A stretch of DNA of 64,000 bases from Pseudomonas putida W15Oct28 (GCF_000708715.2 NZ_JENB01000020.1:1-64000), one strand, 5' to 3'. Counted from the first letter of the stretch, positions 24,402-33,747 are shown. A program made the numbers and translations. Notes: a model not told the origin generated them from the sequence alone.

Positions 24402-24739
24402 TCCACCCCTCCGGGAGGGCCGTCGGTCCTCCCTTCACATTTCTTTCAGTTCATTCGTCTAACCTGTACCGGCCCCTTCGCGGGCACGCCCGCTCCCACA
24501 GGTACCCCACCGGTCTCGAGTTCGGTGCAGTACCTGTGGGAGCGGGCGTGCCCGCGAAGAGGCCGGTGGCCATCATGCAGAATGATGAATTTTCCGCCCG
24601 GCTGTTCAACCATTCGTTCTTTTTTTCGAACAGCCTATTGTCCAACACCCCAGCAGCCGCTTAGCATTCGTTTGAGATTTCAAACGCTCGATGCCCTGCC
24701 TTGGGCGCTTTTCAACAATCAACAATTCGGGAAGCCGAC
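24402..24739. other. Intergenic region before gabD with REP pair
   Basis: 338 nt without a supported gene. It holds two facing REPs (about 24469-24501 and 24532-24566), which close the sulfate-ester island, and then an AT-richer stretch (24590-24720) that probably carries the gabD promoter. No clear operator was found. Confidence 0.6.
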
Positions 24740-26182
24740 ATGCAGCTCAAAGACGCTCAGTTGTTCCGCCAGCAAGCCTATATCAATGGTGAGTGGCTGG
24801 ATGCGGACAACGGCCAGACCATCAAGGTGACCAACCCGGCCACCGGTGAAGTCATCGGTACCGTGCCAAAGATGGGCACCGCGGAAACTCGCCGCGCCAT
24901 CGAAGCCGCCGACAAGGCCCTGCCGGCCTGGCGTGCACTGACCGCCAAAGAGCGTTCGGCCAAGCTGCGTCGCTGGTTCGAACTGATGATCGAGAACCAG
25001 GACGACCTGGCTCGCCTGATGACCACCGAGCAGGGCAAGCCACTGGCCGAAGCCAAGGGCGAAATCGCCTACGCCGCTTCGTTCATCGAGTGGTTCGCCG
25101 AAGAAGCCAAGCGCGTCTACGGTGACACCATCCCGGGCCACCAGCCAGACAAGCGCCTGATCGTCATCAAGCAGCCAATCGGCGTTACCGCGGCCATCAC
25201 CCCGTGGAACTTCCCGGCCGCCATGATCACCCGTAAAGCCGGCCCGGCCCTGGCCGCTGGCTGCACCATGGTGCTCAAGCCTGCTTCGCAGACCCCTTAC
25301 TCCGCCCTGGCCCTGGTCGAGCTGGCACACCGTGCCGGTATCCCGGCTGGCGTGCTGAGCGTCGTTACCGGCAGCGCCGGCGAAGTTGGCGGCGAACTGA
25401 CCGGCAACTCCCTGGTACGCAAGCTGTCCTTCACCGGCTCGACCGAAATCGGTCGCCAGCTGATGCAGGAATGCGCCAAGGACATCAAGAAGGTTTCCCT
25501 GGAGCTGGGTGGCAACGCCCCGTTCATCGTGTTCGACGACGCCGACCTGGACAAGGCGGTCGAGGGCGCGATCATCTCCAAGTACCGTAACAACGGCCAG
25601 ACCTGCGTCTGCGCCAACCGTATCTACGTGCAGGACGGCGTCTACGACGCGTTCGCCCAGAAGCTGGCTGCTGCAGTTGCCAAGCTGAAGATCGGTAACG
25701 GCCTGGAAGACGGCACCACCACTGGCCCGCTGATCGACGGTAAAGCTGTCGCCAAGGTTCAGGAACACATCGAAGACGCCGTCTCCAAAGGCGCCAAGGT
25801 GCTGTCCGGTGGCAAGCTGATCGAAGGCAACTTCTTCGAGCCGACCATCCTGGTTGACGTACCGAAGACTGCTGCGGTCGCCAAGGAAGAGACCTTCGGC
25901 CCACTGGCGCCGCTGTTCCGCTTCCAGGACGAAGCCGAAGTCATCGCCATGTCCAACGACACCGAGTTCGGCCTGGCTTCGTACTTCTACGCCCGCGACA
26001 TGAGCCGTGTGTTCCGTGTTGCCGAAGCGCTGGAATACGGCATGGTGGGTATCAACACCGGCCTGATCTCCAACGAAGTGGCACCGTTCGGTGGCATCAA
26101 GGCTTCGGGCCTGGGCCGCGAAGGTTCCAAATACGGTATCGAGGACTACCTCGAAATCAAATACCTGTGCATCAGCGTCTGA
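24740..26182 (+). CDS. gabD: NADP-type succinate-semialdehyde dehydrogenase GabD
   Basis: 480 aa, the normal GabD length. The aldehyde dehydrogenase family features are the TPWNFPAAMITRKAGPALAA motif, FTGSTEIGRQL, catalytic Glu in LELGGNAPF and catalytic Cys in NNGQTCVCANR. It oxidises succinate semialdehyde to succinate in GABA degradation. The start MQLKDAQLF is the one conserved in Pseudomonas; a longer frame upstream has no family similarity. It precedes gabT by 182 nt, with a hairpin and T run between them. Confidence 0.95.
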   Translation: MQLKDAQLFRQQAYINGEWLDADNGQTIKVTNPATGEVIGTVPKMGTAETRRAIEAADKALPAWRALTAKERSAKLRRWFELMIENQDDLARLMTTEQGKPLAEAKGEIAYAASFIEWFAEEAKRVYGDTIPGHQPDKRLIVIKQPIGVTAAITPWNFPAAMITRKAGPALAAGCTMVLKPASQTPYSALALVELAHRAGIPAGVLSVVTGSAGEVGGELTGNSLVRKLSFTGSTEIGRQLMQECAKDIKKVSLELGGNAPFIVFDDADLDKAVEGAIISKYRNNGQTCVCANRIYVQDGVYDAFAQKLAAAVAKLKIGNGLEDGTTTGPLIDGKAVAKVQEHIEDAVSKGAKVLSGGKLIEGNFFEPTILVDVPKTAAVAKEETFGPLAPLFRFQDEAEVIAMSNDTEFGLASYFYARDMSRVFRVAEALEYGMVGINTGLISNEVAPFGGIKASGLGREGSKYGIEDYLEIKYLCISV

Positions 26183-26206
26183 TAGCACGGTAAAGGCTTT
26201 ACCTCT

Positions 26207-26246
26207 GCCAGCGGGGCGCGAGAGCGACGTCTCGCTGGCCTTTTTT
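26207..26246 (+). terminator. Hairpin with T run between gabD and gabT
   Basis: GCCAGCG and CGCTGGC arms enclose an internal AGAGCGACGTCTC segment and are followed by six T. It may end most gabD transcripts or act as an attenuator before gabT. Confidence 0.6.
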
Positions 26247-26364
26247 ACATCGCAGTACCTGGTGGCCAGGGCGTTTACGGCAGTCGATCAACGAATACTG
26301 TTTGCGAGCACTCCCAGCCACCCCCGAATAAAAGCGCCATTCCTGTCGGCGCAATGAGGGCATT

Positions 26365-27642
26365 ATGAGCAAGACCAACGAATCCTTGATGCAACGTCGT
26401 GTAGCTGCCGTCCCACGTGGCGTTGGCCAGATCCACCCGATCTTCGTCGACACCGCGAAGAACTCGACCGTGATCGACGTTGAAGGCCGCGAACTGATCG
26501 ACTTCGCCGGCGGCATCGCAGTACTGAACACCGGCCACCTGCACCCGAAAGTGGTTGCAGCCGTGCAAGAGCAGCTGACCAAAGTCAGCCACACCTGCTT
26601 CCAGGTGCTGGCCTACGAACCCTACGTAGAGCTGTGCGAGAAGATCAACAAGCTGGTACCAGGCGACTTCGACAAGAAGACCCTGCTGGTCACCACCGGC
26701 TCCGAAGCCGTTGAAAACGCCGTCAAGATCGCCCGTGCCGCCACTGGCCGTGCTGGCGTCATCGCCTTCACCGGTGCTTACCACGGCCGTACCATGATGA
26801 CCCTGGGCCTGACCGGCAAGGTTGTGCCGTACTCCGCTGGCATGGGCCTGATGCCAGGCGGCGTGTTCCGCGCGCTGTTCCCGAACGAGCTGCACGGTGT
26901 CAGCGTTGACGAAGCCATCGCTTCGGTCGAGCGTATCTTCAAGAACGACGCCGAGCCTAAAGACATCGCCGCGATCATCCTCGAGCCAGTACAAGGCGAA
27001 GGCGGCTTCCTGCCAGCGCCGAAAGAGCTGATGAAGCGCCTGCGCGCCCTGTGCGACCAGCACGGCATCCTGCTGATCGCCGACGAAGTACAGACTGGCG
27101 CTGGCCGTACCGGTACCTTCTTCGCCATGGAACAGATGGGCGTTGCGCCTGACCTGACCACCTTCGCCAAATCCATCGCTGGCGGCTTCCCGCTGGCCGG
27201 TGTGTGCGGCAAGGCCGAGTACATGGACGCCATCGCGCCGGGCGGCCTGGGCGGCACCTACGCCGGTTCGCCGATCGCTTGCGCCGCGGCCCTGGCCGTG
27301 ATCGAAGTGTTCGAAGAAGAAAAACTGCTGGACCGCAGCAAGGCTGTAGGTGAGCGTCTGACCGCTGGCCTGCGCGAAATCCAGAAGAAGCACCCGATCA
27401 TCGGCGACGTCCGTGGCCTGGGCTCGATGATTGCTGTTGAAGTCTTCGAGAAAGGCACTCACACCCCGAACGCTGCTGCTGTTGGCCAGGTTGTTGCCAA
27501 GGCACGCGACAAGGGTCTGATCCTGCTGTCCTGCGGCACCTACGGCAACGTTCTGCGTATCCTGGTACCGCTGACTGCCGAAGACGCACTGCTGGACAAA
27601 GGCCTGGCCATCATCGAAGAGTGCTTCGCTGAACTCGCTTGA
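26365..27642 (+). CDS. gabT: 4-aminobutyrate aminotransferase GabT
   Basis: 425 aa, a class-III PLP aminotransferase. The PLP-binding Lys is in TTFAKSIAGGFPLAG, the Asp/Glu strand is LIADEVQTGAGRTG, and the phosphate site includes TTGSEAVENAVKIAR. It converts GABA plus 2-oxoglutarate to succinate semialdehyde plus glutamate, feeding GabD. A clear terminator follows. Both gab genes use highly biased codons, suggesting strong expression. Confidence 0.95.
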   Translation: MSKTNESLMQRRVAAVPRGVGQIHPIFVDTAKNSTVIDVEGRELIDFAGGIAVLNTGHLHPKVVAAVQEQLTKVSHTCFQVLAYEPYVELCEKINKLVPGDFDKKTLLVTTGSEAVENAVKIARAATGRAGVIAFTGAYHGRTMMTLGLTGKVVPYSAGMGLMPGGVFRALFPNELHGVSVDEAIASVERIFKNDAEPKDIAAIILEPVQGEGGFLPAPKELMKRLRALCDQHGILLIADEVQTGAGRTGTFFAMEQMGVAPDLTTFAKSIAGGFPLAGVCGKAEYMDAIAPGGLGGTYAGSPIACAAALAVIEVFEEEKLLDRSKAVGERLTAGLREIQKKHPIIGDVRGLGSMIAVEVFEKGTHTPNAAAVGQVVAKARDKGLILLSCGTYGNVLRILVPLTAEDALLDKGLAIIEECFAELA

Positions 27643-27656
27643 TGTGACGCGCTTCT

Positions 27657-27685
27657 GAAAAAACCCGCTTCGGCGGGTTTTTTTT
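27657..27685 (+). terminator. gabT terminator
   Basis: AAAAAACCCGC, TTCG loop, GCGGGTTTTTTTT: a typical Rho-independent terminator, 15 nt after the gabT stop. Confidence 0.93.
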
Positions 27686-27780
27686 GTGCCCAGGAAAGCC
27701 ATGGGGCGCTATGGTTAGCGGAGGATTTGCTTTGGAAGCTGCGACGGAATGTGTGTCAGGCTATTCAGGAGTTGTTGGCG

Positions 27781-29022
27781 ATGAGCGCTGCAAACCCCAC
27801 CGCACCAAACGTACTGATAGTCGAGGGTGATCCCTGGGTACGTGACATGCTCAGCGAGATGCTGCTCAGCGTGCGCTGTGATGCCCGGCTGCAGGTGTGC
27901 GCCGATGGTTCGCAGGCACTCAACCTGCTGGCCAACAAACCCGACCTGATCATCGCCGCCCGCGAGCTGGCCGGTGTCGACGGCCTGGACCTGCTGCGCA
28001 AGGTCCGCGCCAAAGGGCCGGGGTTGCCGTTCATCCTCATGAGCAACCGCAGCGACAGCGCCAGTGTGCGCGAGGTGTTGCCCCTGCACCCCACCGCCTA
28101 CCTGAGCAAACCACTGAACCTGGACAACCTGCGCAAGCGCCTGGAAGAGCTGCTGGTGGCCGTTGGCGAAGAAATCGCCTGCCCGGTGCCGGCCTTGCAA
28201 GCCGGTGCCAGCCTGCCCGCCTACCTGGAGCAGCGCCGCGCTACCGCCGATGGCGGGCCGCTGTTGGCCGATGTGCAGGTGGCGATCAAGCGGGCGCTCA
28301 ACCCTCAGGGCCTGAACCTGAAGGTGCTCGAAGAAGAAGTGCGTAACGATCCTCAAGTCACCGCCGTTTTGATCGCGGCCGCCAACAGCGCCGCGCTGCA
28401 CCGTGAAGCGCCGGTGCAAACGTTGCTGCAGGCCCTGAACAAACTTGGCAGTACCCAGAGCATGAACCTGATTCTGGGCATGACCCTCAAGCGCAGTGCG
28501 CGGCTCAGTGACCCGTTGCTGGCGCAGCACGCGGCCGGTTACTGGGACCTTTCGCTGCATACGGCCGAATATGGCCGTACTTTGGCGCGCATGCTCGAGC
28601 TGGACGAAGGGCGCTGCTATTGCGCGGGGCTGCTGCATTGCCTGGGTGACCTGGCGGTGCTGCGCTGCTTGCAAGAGTGGCGGTTGGCCGGGGGCGAGCT
28701 GGACGAACGCAACGTGCAGCAATCGCTGGATGAGTTTGGTGCGGCGTTCGGTTCGGCGCTACGCACGCGCTGGCGCTTGCCGCTGGCACTGCGCGAGTTG
28801 ATCGCGGCGATCTACCAGCTGGGCGGCGGCGTGTATTCGCGGGAGATCCTGGCCATGAACCTGGCCGGGCAGTTGTCGCGGCTGCCGGCCGAGCAGGGGA
28901 TGGAGAAGGTGGCCAGTGGCAAGACGGCGCGGTTGCTCAAGATTGGCCTGCCGGAGCTGAACCGGCTGCGTAAGGTTCAGAGTCCCCAGGCTACGCCGCC
29001 TGAGGAGGAGGCCTCGGGCTGA
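27781..29022 (+). CDS. Pseudo-receiver plus HDOD domain protein
   Basis: 413 aa. The N-terminal response-regulator-like domain (about 8-130) keeps the fold and the Lys (YLSKPLN), but the strand that should carry the phosphate-accepting Asp reads DLIIAARELAGVDG, with Ala at that place, and the acidic pair is reduced (VEGDP). So it is probably not phosphorylated. An HDOD domain (about 160-360: LNLKVLEEEVRNDPQVTAVL, NKLGSTQSMNLILGMTL) follows; HDOD domains act in signalling and twitching or c-di-GMP control. The start at 27781 is supported by CAGGAG about 10 nt upstream. Confidence 0.83.
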   Translation: MSAANPTAPNVLIVEGDPWVRDMLSEMLLSVRCDARLQVCADGSQALNLLANKPDLIIAARELAGVDGLDLLRKVRAKGPGLPFILMSNRSDSASVREVLPLHPTAYLSKPLNLDNLRKRLEELLVAVGEEIACPVPALQAGASLPAYLEQRRATADGGPLLADVQVAIKRALNPQGLNLKVLEEEVRNDPQVTAVLIAAANSAALHREAPVQTLLQALNKLGSTQSMNLILGMTLKRSARLSDPLLAQHAAGYWDLSLHTAEYGRTLARMLELDEGRCYCAGLLHCLGDLAVLRCLQEWRLAGGELDERNVQQSLDEFGAAFGSALRTRWRLPLALRELIAAIYQLGGGVYSREILAMNLAGQLSRLPAEQGMEKVASGKTARLLKIGLPELNRLRKVQSPQATPPEEEASG

Positions 29023-29034
29023 GCCACGGCCTTT

Positions 29035-29151
29035 TGTGGGAGCGGCCTTGTGTCGCGAAAGGGCTGCGCAGCAGCCCCAGGATTCCAGCGCAAATGCATG
29101 AATTGCCGGGGCTGCTGCGCAGCCCTTTCGCGACACAAGGCCGCTCCCACA
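29035..29151. repeat. Perfect 44-bp inverted repeat made of two REPs
   Basis: 29035-29078 and 29108-29151 are exact reverse complements (44 bp), with a 29-bp spacer. Each arm is a full GTGTCGCGA-class REP plus a GGGCTGCGCAGCAGCCCC hairpin. It lies between converging genes and probably serves as their shared transcript end. Confidence 0.9.
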
Positions 29152-29187
29152 GAAATCGCGCTGGCCTTTAGGCTGTGGGTAGGACAC

Positions 29188-30174
29188 TCAGCCGCGGACG
29201 ATCTGGTTCTTGCCCTGCCGCTTGGCCTGGTACATCGCCGCATCGGCCCGGGCATACAGGCTGTCCAGTGCCACGTCTTCTTCGGTCAGCCCGGTCAGCC
29301 CCTGGCTCACCGTCACCCCGTACGTCTGCTCGCCGTGGCTGAAGCTCAAGCGCTGGATTTCCCGCTGCAAGCGCTCGGCCACCGGTTCCGCCATCTGCGC
29401 ATCGCATCCCGGGAATATCGCGGCAAATTCCTCGCCGCCAATGCGCCCGAACAGGTCGCCACGGCGTAGCACGGCCTTGCCGCTGTCGGCGATGCGTTGC
29501 AGCACCTGGTCGCCTTCCTGGTGGCCATAGCTGTCGTTGATGACTTTGAAGTCATCGATATCCAGCAACAGGAAGGCCAGCGGCGTACCGTCTTCGCGGG
29601 CACTGTCGAAGGCTTGCTGGGCGCATTCGAAGAAGTGTCGGCGGTTGCTGCTCTGGGTCAGCACGTCGGTGGTGGCCAGGCGTTGCAACTCGCTTTCGAG
29701 CTGCTTTTTCTCGGTGATGTCTTCGGCAATGCCGACGATGATCACCCGGTCGTCCTCGCGCTGCTGGTTGATGTAGCACTTGTCGCTCAGCCAGCGCACT
29801 TGGCCTTCGGCATTGAGGATGCGGTATTCGCGGTCTTCCACCGAGCCCTTGAGCAGGACCTGGGCCAGGCTGCGTTCGGCGAACTCCAGGTCGTCGGGGT
29901 AGATGCTGTCGCGCCATTCGTTGTAGTCGGCCAGCACCAGGCTCACCGGGCGGCCGAAGATGCGCTCGTAGGCGGGGCTTACGTAGAGCACCTGGCGGGT
30001 TTCCCAGTCGAAGGCCCAGAGCACCGCATTGACGCTGTCGAGCAGTGAGCTGAACAGCTGCTCGCGCTCGCTCAGACGGGCAACTTCGCCTTGGGCGTGG
30101 AGCAAGGCCAGCAAGGTCTGGGCGGCTTCAGGAGGAGGGGTACCAGGCAGGATCGTGGGGATATTCTTGGCCAT
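29188..30174 (-). CDS. PAS-GGDEF diguanylate cyclase
   Basis: 328 aa. A PAS domain (about 40-155: SLLDSVNAVLWAFDWETRQV, YERIFGRPVS) is followed by a PAC segment and a GGDEF domain (about 165-325). The active-site motif is GGEEF, with the inhibitory site RRGD five residues before it, so an active, product-inhibited cyclase is expected. There is no membrane segment. An ATG at 30174 is chosen over a GTG six bases earlier; neither has a good ribosome site. Confidence 0.9.
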   Translation of the reverse strand: MAKNIPTILPGTPPPEAAQTLLALLHAQGEVARLSEREQLFSSLLDSVNAVLWAFDWETRQVLYVSPAYERIFGRPVSLVLADYNEWRDSIYPDDLEFAERSLAQVLLKGSVEDREYRILNAEGQVRWLSDKCYINQQREDDRVIIVGIAEDITEKKQLESELQRLATTDVLTQSSNRRHFFECAQQAFDSAREDGTPLAFLLLDIDDFKVINDSYGHQEGDQVLQRIADSGKAVLRRGDLFGRIGGEEFAAIFPGCDAQMAEPVAERLQREIQRLSFSHGEQTYGVTVSQGLTGLTEEDVALDSLYARADAAMYQAKRQGKNQIVRG

Positions 30175-30278
30175 GTGCACGAATCAGGTCTCGACTTGAA
30201 AGCGTGCGGCCAGCATCCTGCCCGCCACGCGGGCGATGTGCCTGGTTTGAGTGGTGACGGGTGGGCGAAGTTCCGAGC

Positions 30279-30304
30279 GGCACGCCCCGCCAAGGGGGCG
30301 TGCC
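30279..30304. repeat. GC-rich hairpin between desA and the GGDEF gene
   Basis: GGCACGCCCC and GGGGCGTGCC form a perfect 10-bp stem with a 6-nt loop, 12 nt after the desA stop. There is no T run on the desA side, so it may be an RNA-stabilising hairpin or a weak terminator. Confidence 0.5.
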
Positions 30305-30316
30305 GACTAACGGCGG

Positions 30317-31501
30317 TCAGGCGCCGGTCGGGCGCAGGGAGTAGGTCTTGAGTTGCGCCGCGAAGTCGCGCAGGGCGTGAATGCCGCTGGTTTCAGCCTC
30401 GTGTATCCAGTCCTTCATGGCAGCCAGCATGTCGTGGCCGTTGGCGCTGGTGCGCGCCCAGATCTGCTGCAGGGCCAAGCGCTTTTCGTAAATGGTCTTC
30501 AGCGCCTGGCTATGGGCAAGCATGGACTCGATACGCACATGGTGGCGGTCTTCCAGCAAGCTGGTTTCGCGCGACAGCAGGCGTTTGGCACGGCGGAAGT
30601 GGTGACGCACCGACGCATCGACGCGGGCCAGCTCCTGTTTCACCAGCGGGCCGATCACCAGCTTGCGGTACTGGGCCATGATCTGGAAGCGGTTGTTGAG
30701 GATGGCCATGGCAGTGTCCATGTCCAGGCTGGCCTTGCCCGCCACCCGGTGGGCAATGGGTGCCACGCGCTGCACCTTGGCCAGGCGCAACAGGCAGAAC
30801 AGGCGTATCCAGGCCCAGCCCATGTCGAACTCCCAGCGCTTGACCGACAGCTTGGCCGAGTTGGGGTAGGTGTGGTGGTTGTTGTGCAGCTCTTCGCCGC
30901 CGATGACGATGCCCCACGGCACCAGGTTGGTGGCAGCGTCGCGGCATTCGAAGTTGCGATAGCCAAGCGCGTGGCCCAGGCCGTTGACCACACCGGCAGC
31001 CCAGAACGGGATCCACATCATCTGCACCGCCCAGATGGTGATGCCGATGGTGCCAAACAGCAGCAGGTCGATCACCGCCATCAAGGCGATGCCACCCAGC
31101 TTGTAGCGCGAGTAGAGGTTGCACTCGATCCAGTCATCCGGGCAGTTCTTGCCGTAGATGCGCAGGGTTTCGGGGTTGCGCGCCTCTTCGCGATACAGCT
31201 CGGCGCCCTTGCGCAGCACCGTTCCTAGGCCCTTGTGCACCGGGCTGTGCGGGTCGTCGGGGGTTTCGCACTTGGCGTGGTGCTTGCGGTGGATGGCGGT
31301 CCATTCGCGGGTGTTCTGCGCCGTGGTCAGCCACAGCCAGAAGCGGAAGAAGTGCTTGAGCGCGCCATTGAGCTCCAGGGCCCGGTGCGCGGAGTAGCGA
31401 TGCAGGTAGACCGTGACGCTGACAATGGTCACGTGGGTCATCAACAAGGTGATGCCGACCAGTTGCCAGGCCGACAAGTCGAGCAGGCCGTAGTACCACA
31501 T
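30317..31501 (-). CDS. desA: Fatty-acid desaturase DesA
   Basis: 394 aa. The three histidine boxes of membrane acyl desaturases are present: HRYSAH (HX4H), HRKHH (HX2HH) and HNNHH, with about four membrane helices and a long C-terminal helical tail. The sequence follows Pseudomonas DesA, the phospholipid delta-9 desaturase that adjusts membrane fluidity at low temperature or under oxygen. It starts at ATG 31501; the upstream region has a GGAGGAGG-like tract on the opposite strand only, and no regulatory site could be named. Confidence 0.9.
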   Translation of the reverse strand: MWYYGLLDLSAWQLVGITLLMTHVTIVSVTVYLHRYSAHRALELNGALKHFFRFWLWLTTAQNTREWTAIHRKHHAKCETPDDPHSPVHKGLGTVLRKGAELYREEARNPETLRIYGKNCPDDWIECNLYSRYKLGGIALMAVIDLLLFGTIGITIWAVQMMWIPFWAAGVVNGLGHALGYRNFECRDAATNLVPWGIVIGGEELHNNHHTYPNSAKLSVKRWEFDMGWAWIRLFCLLRLAKVQRVAPIAHRVAGKASLDMDTAMAILNNRFQIMAQYRKLVIGPLVKQELARVDASVRHHFRRAKRLLSRETSLLEDRHHVRIESMLAHSQALKTIYEKRLALQQIWARTSANGHDMLAAMKDWIHEAETSGIHALRDFAAQLKTYSLRPTGA

Positions 31502-31598
31502 AGGTGTAAAAACCCTCGGAATGCAGGAGGAGGGGCTGATTATCCCTTGGCAGGGAAATAAAACCAGTCAAAGCTGACGACGCGATATTTCACGCGAT

Positions 31599-31687
31599 CC
31601 CTGTGGGAGCGGGCGTGCCCGCGAACACCGGCAACGCCGGTGCCATGCACCGAGTTGCCCTCTTCGCGGGCATGCCCGCTCCCACAG
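31599..31687. repeat. REP pair between desA and the GGDEF-EAL gene
   Basis: Two facing REPs (about 31599-31624 and 31660-31687) with a small CACCGGCAACGCCGGTG hairpin between them lie in the divergent intergenic region, about 55 nt before the next ATG. They may influence its promoter. Confidence 0.85.
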
Positions 31688-31741
31688 ACCACCAGAACCT
31701 TTATAATCGCCATTCCTTTCTGATGGGCAATCCCACCCGAC

Positions 31742-33637
31742 ATGTCTGTTTCCGTTCGCGACGCCTTGCGCATGGCTGCGCTGTATGTGGTGCTCTCGAT
31801 CCTCTGGCTGGCGCTGGCCGAGGTGATGCTGCACGGCATGACTGACGACCCCCTGGCACTGACCGTGGGGCGGCAGATCAATATCGTGCTGTGGGTGCTG
31901 TTCAGTGCCGTGCTGATCTACGTTTCCAGGGTACGGCTGCTGAACTTCATCGGTGTTGGTGCGCGCTTGCGCTGCGAGGACCGCGAGCGGCTGCGCATGG
32001 CTGCCGCAGTGTTCGACAGTACCCTCGAAGGTGTACTGGTCACCGACCGCCAGGGCCTGATCGTGCACGTAAACCGTGCCTTCATGCGCATCACCGGCTA
32101 CCAGCAGGACGAGGTGATCGGCCATCGCCCGAGCAAGTTCAAGTCGGGCCGCCACGGCCAGGCGTTCTACCAGCAGATCTTTGCCACCCTGGCCGAGCAG
32201 GGCGAGTGGAGCGGCGAAATCTGGAACCGGCGCAAAAGCGGCGAAATCTACCCGCAATGGCAGACCATCTGCGCCATCCGCGATGACGACGGTGAGCTGA
32301 GCCATTACGTGGCGGTGTTCAGTGATATCAGTGCGATCAAGCATTCGGAACAGGAACTGGCCTTCCTGGCGCACCACGACCCGCTGACCGGCCTGCCCAA
32401 CCGCCTGCTGTTCACCGACCGGGTCGAGCAGGCCCTGGCGGCCGCGCAGGCCAACAAGCGCGGCTGTGCCCTGCTGCTGCTGGACCTGGACCATTTCCAG
32501 AGTATCAACGACGGCCTCGGCCACACCATCGGTGACCAGTTGCTGAAGCTGGTGGGCGAGCGCCTGGGCGAGGTACTGGGCAACGGCGTGACCCTGGCAC
32601 GCCTGGGTGGCGACGAGTTCGGTGTGCTGGCCGAGAACTGCCAGCAGGTCGGCCAGGCGGGCAAGCTGGCGCAATGCATTATCGAGCGCATGCGCGAGCC
32701 GTTCCTGTTCGAGGAAAATCGCCTGTTCATCAGTGCCAGCGTCGGTATCAGCCTGTTCCCCAGCGACGCCTTGAGCGCCGAGCAGTTGCTGCGTAATGCC
32801 GACGCGGCGTTGTACAAGGCCAAAAGCAACGGCCGGGCCTGCTATGCGCTGTACACCGAAGAGCTGACCGCTCACGCCCAGCACCGGGTCGAGACCGCCG
32901 GTGAGCTGCGCCGGGCCCTGGAGCAGGATGAGCTGCGGGCGTACTTCCAGCCGGTACATGACTTGGCGACAGGCCTACAGGTCGGGGTCGAGACACTGGT
33001 GCGCTGGCAGCACCCCCAGCGCGGCCTGGTGCCGCCGGGCGAGTTCATACCGATTGCCGAGCGCACCGGGCTGATTGCCGAAATCGACACCTGGGTGCTG
33101 CGCCAGGCCTGTCGGCAAATGGTGCAATGGCAGGCTGAAGGCCGGCAGCTGGCATTTGTGGCGGTAAACATTTCCAGCCGGCTGTTTGGCCAGCATGAAC
33201 TGTACCGGCAGGTGGCCGAGGTGCTGAGCGAGACGGGCCTGGCCCCGGCCCTGCTTGAGTTGGAAGTGACCGAAAGCGCAGTGATGGAAGACCCTGAAGT
33301 GGCGCTGGAGCAGCTGCATCGTCTACGCGAGCTGGGGGTGACTCTTGCCATCGACGACTTTGGCACCGGGTATTCGTCGTTGCTGCGGCTCAAGCGATTG
33401 CCGGTGCAGAAGCTGAAGATCGACCAGGGCTTTGTTGCCGGGTTGCCGCTGGATGAAGATGACATCGCGATCGTGCGGGTGATCATCGCCCTGGCCCGCA
33501 GCATGGGCATGCAGGTGCATGCCGAGGGCATCGAGCAGGCCGAGCAGGCCAGCTTCCTGCTGCAGGAGCAGTGTCAGTTGGGGCAAGGGTACTGGTTCGG
33601 GCGGCCGGTGCCGGCTGGGGATCTTCGCTGGGATTGA
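31742..33637 (+). CDS. Membrane PAS-GGDEF-EAL protein (c-di-GMP turnover)
   Basis: 631 aa. Two N-terminal membrane helices (about 11-30 and 43-60), a PAS domain with PAC (about 80-200), GGDEF (about 210-370, motif GGDEF intact, no RxxD inhibitory site in front) and EAL (about 385-630). In the EAL domain the signature reads ETLVRW, and DDFGTGYSSL and KIDQGFV are kept, so phosphodiesterase activity is likely. Which activity dominates cannot be told. The PAS part (EVIGHRPSKFKSGRH) is of the type that often binds small ligands. Confidence 0.9.
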   Translation: MSVSVRDALRMAALYVVLSILWLALAEVMLHGMTDDPLALTVGRQINIVLWVLFSAVLIYVSRVRLLNFIGVGARLRCEDRERLRMAAAVFDSTLEGVLVTDRQGLIVHVNRAFMRITGYQQDEVIGHRPSKFKSGRHGQAFYQQIFATLAEQGEWSGEIWNRRKSGEIYPQWQTICAIRDDDGELSHYVAVFSDISAIKHSEQELAFLAHHDPLTGLPNRLLFTDRVEQALAAAQANKRGCALLLLDLDHFQSINDGLGHTIGDQLLKLVGERLGEVLGNGVTLARLGGDEFGVLAENCQQVGQAGKLAQCIIERMREPFLFEENRLFISASVGISLFPSDALSAEQLLRNADAALYKAKSNGRACYALYTEELTAHAQHRVETAGELRRALEQDELRAYFQPVHDLATGLQVGVETLVRWQHPQRGLVPPGEFIPIAERTGLIAEIDTWVLRQACRQMVQWQAEGRQLAFVAVNISSRLFGQHELYRQVAEVLSETGLAPALLELEVTESAVMEDPEVALEQLHRLRELGVTLAIDDFGTGYSSLLRLKRLPVQKLKIDQGFVAGLPLDEDDIAIVRVIIALARSMGMQVHAEGIEQAEQASFLLQEQCQLGQGYWFGRPVPAGDLRWD

Positions 33638-33643
33638 GAGCTT

Positions 33644-33747
33644 GGGGCCGCTTTGCGGCCCGATCGCGACACAAGGCCGCTCCTACATGGGGACGCGGTC
33701 GCCTGTAGGAGCGGCCTTGTGTCGCGATTGGGCTGCGAAGCAGCCCC
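33644..33747. repeat. Inverted REP pair between the GGDEF-EAL gene and metI
   Basis: Two GTGTCGCGA-class REPs in opposite orientation, each with a GGGGCCGC/GCGGCCC or GGGCTGCGAAGCAGCCC end hairpin, separate two converging genes. Confidence 0.85.

Noticed and set aside
24402..24739. Small coding region between the sulfotransferase and gabD
   Set aside because: Open frames there run through REP sequence and have no ribosome site or family likeness.
32990..33000. Degenerate, inactive EAL domain because of ETL
   Set aside because: The catalytic Glu is kept and E-x-L-V-R variants are common in active enzymes; the other motifs are intact.
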